Assembly: GCF_001685485.1 (NCBI RefSeq)
Contig: NZ_BDEL01000001.1
Span: 1,113,501-1,177,500 of the forward strand
Source of the DNA: Formosa haliotis
Lineage (GTDB): Bacteria > Bacteroidota > Bacteroidia > Flavobacteriales > Flavobacteriaceae
Length of the DNA stretch: 64,000 nucleotides
Reading direction: 5' to 3'
This document shows, piece after piece, positions 1 through 7,854 of the stretch. The stretch's first letter is position 1, and each line of letters begins with the position of its first letter. The position numbers and the translations under genes are program-made. Below the pieces are notes generated by a model. It was given only the letters and a program-made list of their open reading frames with translations. It ran no database searches and had not been told where the DNA came from.

Positions 1-297
1 ACAATACTAATTATTTCCTTACTTTTTATATTTACCTATTTCAACCCAAAACATGTAATATTTTAACATTCAGCTTGTTTTCTTTAGGATAAAACTATGC
101 GATTCCAAATTTCTAATGAATCTAATCATATCATAAGTTATTTCTTCAAAATAAATCAACAAAACAACTGTTTACCAATTATTTACCATTCCCTTTGTTT
201 GCAATTATTTTTAGGCATTCCTATCAAGTTTTTTCCCGAAACCCATTTTTAATTTATTTTTTTATTGTAAATTTAAGAACAACTTAATTCATTGATA
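1..297. other. AT-rich leader upstream of the integrase
   Basis: No open reading frame or RNA gene is recognisable here. The stretch is A/T-rich and should hold the integrase promoter, but I see no convincing TAnnTTTG box with a well-placed TTG. No attC-like repeat lies in it, so the array appears to extend only to the right of the integrase. Confidence 0.5.
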
Positions 298-1503
298 ATG
301 AGCAAGGTCGTCATATTAACTCCACTTTTTCATCGTGATGAACGACAAATTGCTGTTGCCTTTAAATATAATGAAAGTTTAAAGACCTATATAAAGTCTT
401 ATCCTGGCATGTGCTGGTCTCAAACCCATAAAACCTATTACATTAAAGATGAAAACGGTGTGCTTCAATCCTTATTTAAGTATTTTCAGGCCAAGGGTTA
501 TTATGTGAATTATAGAGCCTTAAAAGATAAAAGACTGGAGCCTATTCCTAAAACTCAGAAAGAAAATACGTTTAGCAGTATTTTACTCTATAAAGAATTG
601 CCACTAGAATTACGAGATTGTTTAAAACAGTTTATAGTATTTTTAAAAGGGAAACGGTATAGCAAATCTACAATTTCTACTTACGGCGCATTTGTTTTAA
701 GGTACATACACTACAATAGATCTGGCGACATGCATGAGTGGAATTTTAATAATTTACAGCGTTTTATAGAAGATGTAATTGCAAAGGAAGGTTATAGTAT
801 TAGTAGCCACAGGCAGTGCGTAAGTGCATTAAAACTATTTTGTACGTTTTGTAATTTTGAAACTTTTGATGCGAGTCTGTTAGAACGACCAAAAAAGAGT
901 AAATATCTGCCTACTGTATTATCTAAAGAACAAGTTATTAAACTAATTCAGGTGACAAAAAATCTTAAACACCGTACTATAATTTGTTTACTCTATTCTA
1001 GTGGATTAAGAATTAGCGAATTACTGCATTTACAAGTTAAAAACTTAGATTTTGACCGAAGTCAGATACTCGTTAAACAAGGAAAAGGCAGGAAAGACCG
1101 TGTGGTGGTTATGAGTGAAGTTATAAAGCCCTTATTATATAATTATATACAAACGTATGTTCCTAACTACTATTTTATTGAAGGACGAGATGGTGGCATA
1201 TATAGTGACAGTGCTGTACGAAAACTTATAAATACCGCTGCCAAAACTGCAAAAATCACCAAACGCGTTAGTCCGCATACACTGCGCCACAGTTACGCTA
1301 CCCATATGTTGGAAAATGGCGTAGACTTGCGTTATATTCAAGATTTATTAGGACATGCCAAGCCAGAAACCACAATGATTTACACCCATGTTGCCCAAAA
1401 AGATTTAATGAATGTTCGCAGTCCGTTAGACGTTGCGGTAGACCAACTAAAAGGTCTGGGATATACAAACAACAAAGTGCTGATATCCCGAAATATTGAA
1501 TGA
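298..1503 (+). CDS. Integron-type tyrosine recombinase (cassette integrase)
   Basis: Tyrosine recombinase of 401 residues, proposed to integrate and excise the cassettes downstream. Residues about 1-90 form an added N-terminal domain (motif CWSQTHKTYYI) seen in Bacteroidota recombinases. About 95-190 is the SAM-like core-binding domain and about 200-380 the catalytic domain. The catalytic set is complete: R238 (SSGLRISELL), K263 (GKGRKDR), H327 and R330 (HTLRHSY), H353 (LLGHA), Y362 (MIYTHV). The VRSPLD segment at 373-378 matches the end of IntI proteins rather than XerC/D. The extra helix that IntI carries before the HxxR motif seems missing, since that region is short. I chose the ATG at 298; a TTG six bases upstream is possible. 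It is transcribed toward the array, unlike the divergent intI of classical integrons. The assignment rests on motifs plus the adjoining repeats; a Xer-like role is the alternative. Confidence 0.85.
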   Translation: MSKVVILTPLFHRDERQIAVAFKYNESLKTYIKSYPGMCWSQTHKTYYIKDENGVLQSLFKYFQAKGYYVNYRALKDKRLEPIPKTQKENTFSSILLYKELPLELRDCLKQFIVFLKGKRYSKSTISTYGAFVLRYIHYNRSGDMHEWNFNNLQRFIEDVIAKEGYSISSHRQCVSALKLFCTFCNFETFDASLLERPKKSKYLPTVLSKEQVIKLIQVTKNLKHRTIICLLYSSGLRISELLHLQVKNLDFDRSQILVKQGKGRKDRVVVMSEVIKPLLYNYIQTYVPNYYFIEGRDGGIYSDSAVRKLINTAAKTAKITKRVSPHTLRHSYATHMLENGVDLRYIQDLLGHAKPETTMIYTHVAQKDLMNVRSPLDVAVDQLKGLGYTNNKVLISRNIE

Positions 1504-1511
1504 TTATTGTT

Positions 1512-1519
1512 TATATTTG
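1512..1519 (+). promoter_or_regulatory. Candidate -7 box of a cassette promoter
   Basis: TATATTTG fits the Bacteroidota -7 consensus TAnnTTTG and lies between the integrase stop codon and the first cassette, where a cassette promoter would be useful. The only nearby TTG (1496-1498) is 13 bp upstream, closer than the usual 19-21 bp spacing, so support is weak. Confidence 0.35.
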
Positions 1520-1544
1520 TTTTGATATAACCAGTTGGGCGTAA
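1520..1544 (+). other. attI-like junction between integrase and cassette 1
   Basis: The first cassette begins at GTT 1534-1536 (GTTGGGCGTA), because that 10-mer is the exact complement of TACGCCCAAC at the end of the same cassette (about 3997-4006). The bases to its left (TGATATAACCA) are not an attC-like repeat, so this is the presumed primary insertion site. Its left limit is not known. Confidence 0.6.
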
Positions 1545-1558
1545 TAAAAACAAAAAAA

Positions 1559-3202
1559 ATGAACTACGAAAAAATAGAAATAGATTTAAAGAAAGAAGAA
1601 CAGGATTTATTAGACGAAATAATTGAACTTCAAAAAAAAATGAAAGATGTAGATCCTTCAAAAATGAGTGGACAAATGATGTCTGCTATTCAATCCAAAT
1701 CCATTGAAACAATTACAATGGCTCTTGGTGTTTCTGATATATTCGAGAATACAGCTCATAATACTAAAGCTATAGATCTAAAAAATGATTTTGAAGGATT
1801 TCAAAAATGGGAAAACACGCCGATAAAGGATAGAAGTTATAAGTATAAACCGAAATTCACTACTGGAAATGAGTTTCAAAAGATGCTTGATAAAACAAAA
1901 AATTTAAATTATAATAGAAATGATTTAACTGGAGACAGCTTTAAAAAGGCAACAAATGAATTAAGATCAGAAAACCCAGATGGGTTTACTGATGCATATA
2001 CTGGAAAACACTTGAAACACGGTGAAAATTATCATTATGAACACGTGACATCTACAAACGAAATTAGCCAGGATAAAGTTTTAAACTATACCACAACATT
2101 AGAAGAGAGGAAAAAATTTGCAAATTCTAAAGAAAATTTGGTTGCTATCGATGGTGAATTGAATCAATCTCTCGGAAATACAAAAATTGAAGATCTCGAA
2201 AATTGGAAAAATGCAACATCTAAAAAAGATCCAACTAAAACAAATAAGGAGTATTTTGAAGTTGATGATCAAAAAATGAAAGAAACAATTGAGACTAGTT
2301 TAAAAGCTAAAAATCAGTTATTGAAAAACAAATCTATTACATATGGAATTAAATCTAAAACAAAAATAGCAGCTTCAAATGCATTAAAAAGTGGTGCAAA
2401 AGCAGCAATTGGTCAGTTACTTTCAATTACCGTCGTTGAAGTAATTAATGAGTATAAAAAAGAAGAAAATATTGAGATAACTCAAAGGGTTAAAAACATT
2501 TCGAATGGAATTAAGGAAAAATCTAAAAACCTATTATCTACATTTAAAGATCAGTCAATAAGTAGTTTTCTTTCAACATTTTTAGATGCAATTTTAAATA
2601 GCTTATTTAAAATTGCAAAAAACATATTTAAGTTTGTGAAATTAGCGATTGTATCCATCCTTAAAGCTATAAAAATCTTGTTTTCGAGTGAGTATTCTTG
2701 GGAAGTTAGATTAAAAGAAGCTATGAAAATTTTAGGAGTTGCCGTGGCTTCATTAATTGGTTTAGCACTTGATGAAATTATTGAAAAGGCATTAGTTGTC
2801 AATTTCCCATTTACAGCGCCATTTGCTGGTTTTGTATCACCTGTTTTATCAGGTTTAATTGTTGGTATTGGATCTGTTTTGATTCTTCAAGGGTTTCAGA
2901 AATATCAAAGCACAATTGTATTTAATAAACTTCAGGGAGAGGAAAATTCTAAACTTCAGAAATTATCTAATATCAATTTAGCACAAGCAGGAGTAAGTGA
3001 TGTGAAAGCAACAGAATCTATAAGTTTATCATTATCCATTTTTCAAGGTGCATTGCCAATTATTGAGTCTTGTAAAAATCAAATAGATGAATCATTTGAA
3101 GAAATTAAGGAATATAATGAGGTCATCAAAGAAACATTAAAAAGAGCTAATTTGGTAAGGTCAAATACCCGTGTTTCATTAAACAAATTACGTTCTCTAT
3201 AA
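1559..3202 (+). CDS. HNH-like nuclease with hydrophobic C-terminal region
   Basis: Protein of 547 residues. Residues about 145-205 contain YTGK, then HYEHV, then ENLVAIDGELNQ, an arrangement like an HNH/ββα-metal nuclease (His-Glu-His followed by Asn), though I cannot name the family. Residues about 395-445 hold two or three strongly hydrophobic segments, so the C-terminal part is probably in the membrane. The first 60 residues are charged and helical. ATG at 1559 is preferred over TTG at 1535, which lies in the recombination junction. It forms an apparent operon with the next gene (9-base gap) in the cassette nearest the integrase, the place where expression from a leader promoter would be highest. 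A membrane-linked defence effector is a guess. Confidence 0.5.
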   Translation: MNYEKIEIDLKKEEQDLLDEIIELQKKMKDVDPSKMSGQMMSAIQSKSIETITMALGVSDIFENTAHNTKAIDLKNDFEGFQKWENTPIKDRSYKYKPKFTTGNEFQKMLDKTKNLNYNRNDLTGDSFKKATNELRSENPDGFTDAYTGKHLKHGENYHYEHVTSTNEISQDKVLNYTTTLEERKKFANSKENLVAIDGELNQSLGNTKIEDLENWKNATSKKDPTKTNKEYFEVDDQKMKETIETSLKAKNQLLKNKSITYGIKSKTKIAASNALKSGAKAAIGQLLSITVVEVINEYKKEENIEITQRVKNISNGIKEKSKNLLSTFKDQSISSFLSTFLDAILNSLFKIAKNIFKFVKLAIVSILKAIKILFSSEYSWEVRLKEAMKILGVAVASLIGLALDEIIEKALVVNFPFTAPFAGFVSPVLSGLIVGIGSVLILQGFQKYQSTIVFNKLQGEENSKLQKLSNINLAQAGVSDVKATESISLSLSIFQGALPIIESCKNQIDESFEEIKEYNEVIKETLKRANLVRSNTRVSLNKLRSL

Positions 3203-3211
3203 ATAAAAAAT

Positions 3212-3985
3212 ATGAAAGATATTATTATTTCAAAAAACCCTAACGGAATTATCAAATCCCAAGAAATATATAAAGCGTTAAAAAGTGTTGAAAGCAGATT
3301 ATATGAATCAGAACAAAGAGCAACAAACTTACTGGAAAATTTAAATAATTCAAAAGGAGATATTCAGAAAGTAGTTAGTGGCGAAGAAGGTAAACCTTGG
3401 TGGTTATTAGGCACTATTGACAAAGAAAAATTACTAGATTTAATTCGGAAAGAAAACAATGCTGTATCAAAAACTATTTCGAATATAAGTAAACTACTTG
3501 TAAACTCAAATAGAAACACAAGGACTCAATCTGAAATGATTAGAGGGCTAACTATTTTATCTACAATGTCATATACACAATTAAATGAAAGTGTACGTGA
3601 AATAAAAGTGTTGAAAAAGCAGCAAAGTGAAAATGTAAACGCTGGTTATGAACGTGATAATAATATAGATGAGATAACAAATTTCTTATTAGAAAAGAAA
3701 AAAGATGAGTATGATTGGAAAAACTATGTTGAATCTAATTTGGACAGTCTAAATAATAGACCTGGAGGAAACATAAATAAAAGTGAAGAAAAACTAAATT
3801 TTAAAATTTCTGAAATTAACAGAAAAATCAATAAAATTGAAAATTCATTAAGTAGAAGATCAGAAAAAAAATCGGTTAATACTTTAAAGAATCAAAAGGA
3901 AAAAATTAATTTGATGACTATGATTTGTATCACGAACATAATTATTATATTAGGACTGATACTCTATATTATGAAATATCTATAA
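3212..3985 (+). CDS. Coiled-coil protein with C-terminal membrane anchor
   Basis: 257 residues, unrecognised family. Long stretches of heptad-like charged sequence (about 15-70, 115-145, 180-215) suggest coiled coils, and residues about 233-255 form one hydrophobic helix followed by a short tail, so it is likely tail-anchored. It follows the HNH-like gene by 9 bases in the same cassette and both have hydrophobic C-termini, so the two may form one membrane complex. The next repeat begins 18 bases after the stop. Confidence 0.55.
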   Translation: MKDIIISKNPNGIIKSQEIYKALKSVESRLYESEQRATNLLENLNNSKGDIQKVVSGEEGKPWWLLGTIDKEKLLDLIRKENNAVSKTISNISKLLVNSNRNTRTQSEMIRGLTILSTMSYTQLNESVREIKVLKKQQSENVNAGYERDNNIDEITNFLLEKKKDEYDWKNYVESNLDSLNNRPGGNINKSEEKLNFKISEINRKINKIENSLSRRSEKKSVNTLKNQKEKINLMTMICITNIIIILGLILYIMKYL

Positions 3986-4003
3986 ATACAAATTACTACG
4001 CCC

Positions 4004-4126
4004 AACAATTGGTATAAAAAATTGCTAAATTCAATAAAACAGTACGTTTCTAAAACATAAAAACTTAAATTTATACATCGGAAAATTACGTTTTCAAAAA
4101 CGCAACTTTTCATACCATAACCCGTT
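4004..4126 (+). repeat. attC1 (attC-like site)
   Basis: R'' TACGCCCAAC is the exact complement of the cassette 1 start GTTGGGCGTA. Inner arms TTGGTAT..AAATTGC and GCAACTTTTCATACCA pair imperfectly. The usual central hairpin is absent. Confidence 0.7.
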
Positions 4127-4648
4127 GCGTTTAATATGAATGACTTTCGGTCATCCCCCAAACTTTGCGGCTTGCTTCGAGGTTTTTTTTTATTTATAAA
4201 AATCAGTTGATTTAAAAACGAGTTAAGGAGAATTTCAAAACGCAAACTGTGCGCTAGAAATCGTTGAGAGCGCGCTCTCAAAACGTTTGCAACGTTAAAC
4301 AGTTTGTTTTAAGTTATTGAAAAAAAATGAGAAAGTCAAGTTTTTGGTGTTATTTAACACTGCCAACGATCTGATAACAAGATATTTATAGTCGACCATG
4401 TCAATAGCTTAAGATTTTTATAAATTTTTAAACTGCACCGGAATCGAAGCAAGTTTTATTTTAAGACAAGTCATATAAAGCTTTATATAACCAATCTTAA
4501 AAGAAAATCAAGTTTGGGTACTGGTCACCTTATGTAGCGTCCTCCATACACCGTATTTAGTGGAAGAGAGAAGATTAAAGATCCAGGTATAAAAAAAAGA
4601 ATTTAAAAAGCTATAAAAGACTGGAAAATAAAAAATACTAAACACAAC
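4124..4648 (+). repeat. ORF-less cassette element A, copy 1
   Basis: About 525 bp plus its own attC, with no convincing gene. It begins GTTGCGTTTA and ends TAAACACAAC (one mismatch from complementary). Features seen: hairpin ATGAC-tttcg-GTCAT near the start, a T9 run after a GC-rich stretch, an 18-bp perfect palindrome TTGAGAGCGCGCTCTCAA at 4264-4281, and AACGTT copies just after it. Near-identical copies lie at 7185 and 15929 and a variant at 29271, 47381 and 56349. It could encode a structured RNA, a terminator or a promoter; I cannot tell which. Confidence 0.65.
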
Positions 4649-4767
4649 AGCGCATATAAAAAATAGCAGTTAAGAGCAAAAACGAAATATAATTTATAAA
4701 TTTAAAACCTGTGACGATACGAAAAGTTAGTTTGTAGATCCTGCTACTTTTCATATTCGCCATCGTT
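4646..4767 (+). repeat. attC2 (end of element A)
   Basis: Arms CATATAAAAAATAGCAG and CTGCTACTTTTCATAT pair imperfectly; the middle has no GGATTTTC-type hairpin. All six copies of element A carry this site. Confidence 0.7.
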
Positions 4768-4790
4768 CTACGCAAGCTGAAATCACTCAT

Positions 4791-5450
4791 ATGGAAACAC
4801 AAATTCTCGAAAATAAATTGAACGAAACTCGGGACACTTTAATTGAGCTTGAAAGCCTGAAAACCGACATCAAATTTATATCAAATAAGGAAACCGAGTA
4901 TTTTAGTGAAGTTGTGGAAAAATCAGTTTTTTTCTATCGAATTTATAGAAATTCAATTAAGTTATTTGTAATTGACATTTGTAAATTACTCAACCCAAAT
5001 GAAGATTTTAGTTTAATAAAAACTTTAAATTACATTCAATCAAATCGAAAAAGAATAGAATGGAAAAGAGAATTAAAAGCTGATAGAATAAATGAACTCA
5101 TTCTCGAAATTGAAAATCTGAACTCTGAACATTTAGAAAATTTTAAAAATTTGAGAGATAAACATTACGCTCATAATGACAAGAAAAAATTTGACTTGGA
5201 ATATAATGTGACTCTGAAAAAATGCTGGGAAACACTTTTAATAGTTCAAGAAATTTTTATCGAATTAAGTCTTTCCTTATTAAACGAACAGTATGTATTT
5301 TCGATTTTGACTAAAGAACCTTATGAAATTATTTCATTACTAAAATATAAACGAATCAACGAAATACTTCTGACTGAATTAAAAAAAAGCCCAGATTTAG
5401 GAAATTTACAAATGGTCAGAGACATAACATTAGGAAAAAAGCCTGCGTAG
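4791..5450 (+). CDS. HEPN-domain protein, AbiU2-like (copy 1)
   Basis: 219 residues, mostly helical and charged. NLRDKHYAHND (about residues 122-132) fits the R-x4-6-H signature of HEPN ribonucleases and resembles the RDK..AHND motif of AbiU2-like abortive-infection proteins. HEPN proteins commonly act as RNases in phage defence or toxin systems; no partner antitoxin is in the cassette. Identical to the gene at 6405-7064. The start ATG lies 24 bases after the cassette boundary and the stop TAG abuts the recombination site. Confidence 0.6.
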   Translation: METQILENKLNETRDTLIELESLKTDIKFISNKETEYFSEVVEKSVFFYRIYRNSIKLFVIDICKLLNPNEDFSLIKTLNYIQSNRKRIEWKRELKADRINELILEIENLNSEHLENFKNLRDKHYAHNDKKKFDLEYNVTLKKCWETLLIVQEIFIELSLSLLNEQYVFSILTKEPYEIISLLKYKRINEILLTELKKSPDLGNLQMVRDITLGKKPA

Positions 5451-5573
5451 AACAACGTGTATAATTAATGGCTAGTTCAAGCCTACTTACGAAAATCCTC
5501 GCGGATTTTCTATTCGGTTTTTATTTGCTAAATTAGGTGCTTAAACACGCCACTAATCATACACAAAACCGTT
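5451..5573 (+). repeat. attC3 (attC-like site)
   Basis: R'' TGCGTAGAAC pairs with the cassette start GTTCTACGCA. Arms GTGTATAATTAATGGC and GCCACTAATCATACAC; central hairpin GAAAATCC/GGATTTTC. Confidence 0.85.
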
Positions 5574-5582
5574 GCCATTAAT

Positions 5583-6233
5583 ATGAAGAACCTCACGATT
5601 CTTATAATATTTCTGATTTCAATTAAAGCCTTTAGTCAAGATTTTAATGAAAAAACGAGATATTTATTAGGAACTTTTCACACACAGAATACGACTATTA
5701 ATGGAATTTCAGTTGGAGCATTTCCACAGTTTAATGACAAAAAGAGATTCGTAAGAACTAACGGAATAAGATTGGAAGTTCCAGGAATTGGACTTGTTGG
5801 TTTTATGGCTAATGGAAGTTTAATTAGGAATGAGGAAACTGATGAAATTGTAAACGGTTTAAATATTTCGACTGGAACAATGGGAAACGTTTCCTTTAAT
5901 GGAATCACATTAGCTTTAGTTACTCAAAGTGGAACAGAAAATAATGGATTTGCAATTGCTGGTTTGTGGAATGGAATGGACAAATCGAACGGAATTCAAA
6001 TTGCTGGATTACTTAACGAAGCAACTTATAGTAATGGGATTCAAATTGCATTATCGAATTCAACTGAATATATGACAGGATTGCAAATTGGAGGTGCAAA
6101 TTACGCAAATGAAAAAATGGTTGGACTGCAAATTGGAATTTGGAATAAAAGTAAAAACACGAAAGGAATTCAATTAGGACTTTGGAATATTAACGAAAAA
6201 CGTAAACTACCAATAATCAATTGGAATTTTTAA
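5583..6233 (+). CDS. LA_2272-like surface repeat protein
   Basis: 216 residues with a signal peptide (about 1-19, cleavage after AFSQ). The C-terminal two thirds carry reiterated NGIQIAG, TGLQIGG, VGLQIGIWN and KGIQLGLWN units, the pattern of LA_2272-type surface repeat proteins common in Flavobacteria and Leptospira, which likely fold as a β-structure exported to the cell surface. Function unknown. It is a single-gene cassette between two identical HEPN cassettes, starting 10 bases after the boundary GTTGCCATTA. Confidence 0.65.
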   Translation: MKNLTILIIFLISIKAFSQDFNEKTRYLLGTFHTQNTTINGISVGAFPQFNDKKRFVRTNGIRLEVPGIGLVGFMANGSLIRNEETDEIVNGLNISTGTMGNVSFNGITLALVTQSGTENNGFAIAGLWNGMDKSNGIQIAGLLNEATYSNGIQIALSNSTEYMTGLQIGGANYANEKMVGLQIGIWNKSKNTKGIQLGLWNINEKRKLPIINWNF

Positions 6234-6257
6234 GAACGGAAATAAAATACTAATGGC

Positions 6258-6381
6258 AACAACGTGTATAATTAATGGCTAGTTCTCGCCTACTTACGAA
6301 AATCCTCGCGGATTTTCTATTCGGTTTTTATTTGCTAAATTATGTGCTTAAAACACGCCACTAATCATACACAACGACGTT
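6258..6381 (+). repeat. attC4 (attC-like site)
   Basis: R'' TAATGGCAAC is the exact complement of the cassette start GTTGCCATTA. Central hairpin GAAAATCC/GGATTTTC. Confidence 0.85.
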
Positions 6382-6404
6382 CTACGCAAGCTGAAATCAC
6401 TCAT

Positions 6405-7064
6405 ATGGAAACACAAATTCTCGAAAATAAATTGAACGAAACTCGGGACACTTTAATTGAGCTTGAAAGCCTGAAAACCGACATCAAATTTATATCAAAT
6501 AAGGAAACCGAGTATTTTAGTGAAGTTGTGGAAAAATCAGTTTTTTTCTATCGAATTTATAGAAATTCAATTAAGTTATTTGTAATTGACATTTGTAAAT
6601 TACTCAACCCAAATGAAGATTTTAGTTTAATAAAAACTTTAAATTACATTCAATCAAATCGAAAAAGAATAGAATGGAAAAGAGAATTAAAAGCTGATAG
6701 AATAAATGAACTCATTCTCGAAATTGAAAATCTGAACTCTGAACATTTAGAAAATTTTAAAAATTTGAGAGATAAACATTACGCTCATAATGACAAGAAA
6801 AAATTTGACTTGGAATATAATGTGACTCTGAAAAAATGCTGGGAAACACTTTTAATAGTTCAAGAAATTTTTATCGAATTAAGTCTTTCCTTATTAAACG
6901 AACAGTATGTATTTTCGATTTTGACTAAAGAACCTTATGAAATTATTTCATTACTAAAATATAAACGAATCAACGAAATACTTCTGACTGAATTAAAAAA
7001 AAGCCCAGATTTAGGAAATTTACAAATGGTCAGAGACATAACATTAGGAAAAAAGCCTGCGTAG
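6405..7064 (+). CDS. HEPN-domain protein, AbiU2-like (copy 2)
   Basis: Same 219-residue product as 4791-5450, including the RDKHYAH HEPN motif. The open frame extends upstream into attC4 but the real start is the ATG at 6405, as in copy 1. The two cassettes appear identical at DNA level through the following attC, so the duplication is recent or maintained by cassette recombination. Confidence 0.6.
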   Translation: METQILENKLNETRDTLIELESLKTDIKFISNKETEYFSEVVEKSVFFYRIYRNSIKLFVIDICKLLNPNEDFSLIKTLNYIQSNRKRIEWKRELKADRINELILEIENLNSEHLENFKNLRDKHYAHNDKKKFDLEYNVTLKKCWETLLIVQEIFIELSLSLLNEQYVFSILTKEPYEIISLLKYKRINEILLTELKKSPDLGNLQMVRDITLGKKPA

Positions 7065-7187
7065 AACAACGTGTATAATTAATGGCTAGTTCAAGCCTAC
7101 TTACGAAAATCCTCGCGGATTTTCTATTCGGTTTTTATTTGCTAAATTAGGTGCTTAAACACGCCACTAATCATACACAAAACCGTT
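7065..7187 (+). repeat. attC5 (attC-like site)
   Basis: Copy of attC3 in its R'' (TGCGTAGAAC), arms and central hairpin GAAAATCC/GGATTTTC. Confidence 0.85.
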
Positions 7188-7708
7188 GCGTTTAATATGA
7201 ATGACTTTCGGTCATCCCCCAAACTTTGCGGCTTGCTTCGAGGTTTTTTTTATTTATAAAAATCAGTTGATTTAAAAACGAGTTAAGGAGAATTTCAAAA
7301 CGCAAACTGTGCGCTAGAAATCGTTGAGAGCGCGCTCTCAAAACGTTTGCAACGTTAAACAGTTTGTTTTAAGTTATTGAAAAAAAATGAGAAAGTCAAG
7401 TTTTTGGTGTTATTTAACACTGCCAACGATCTGATAACAAGATATTTATAGTCGACCATGTCAATAGCTTAAGATTTTTATAAATTTTTAAACTGCACCG
7501 GAATCGAAGCAAGTTTTATTTTAAGACAAGTCATATAAAGCTTTATATAACCAATCTTAAAAGAAAATCAAGTTTGGGTACTGGTCACCTTATGTAGCGT
7601 CCTCCATACACCGTATTTAGTGGAAGAGAGAAGATTAAAGATCCAGGTATAAAAAAAAGAATTTAAAAAGCTATAAAAGACTGGAAAATAAAAAATACTA
7701 AACACAAC
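7185..7708 (+). repeat. ORF-less cassette element A, copy 2
   Basis: Nearly identical to copy 1 at 4124 (one T fewer in the T run). No gene seen. Confidence 0.65.
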
Positions 7709-7827
7709 AGCGCATATAAAAAATAGCAGTTAAGAGCAAAAACGAAATATAATTTATAAATTTAAAACCTGTGACGATACGAAAAGTTAGTTTGTAGATC
7801 CTGCTACTTTTCATATTCGCCATCGTT
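7706..7827 (+). repeat. attC6 (end of element A)
   Basis: Same sequence as attC2. Confidence 0.7.
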
Positions 7828-7854
7828 GGCAACAAGCTAAAACCATAACTACAT

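Noticed and set aside
1496..1498. TTG as the -33 element of the candidate cassette promoter
   Set aside because: Spacing to the -7 box is 13 bp, shorter than the usual 19-21 bp in Bacteroidota.
298..1503. Integrase read as a prophage, ICE or housekeeping Xer recombinase
   Set aside because: No phage or conjugation genes follow, and the adjoining array with paired ends fits an integron-type role better; a Xer origin is not excluded.
4113..4281. Minus-strand frames of 62-105 codons in every copy of element A
   Set aside because: They differ in their C-termini because they run into the neighbouring attC, have no start signal, and look like shadows of a conserved non-coding element.
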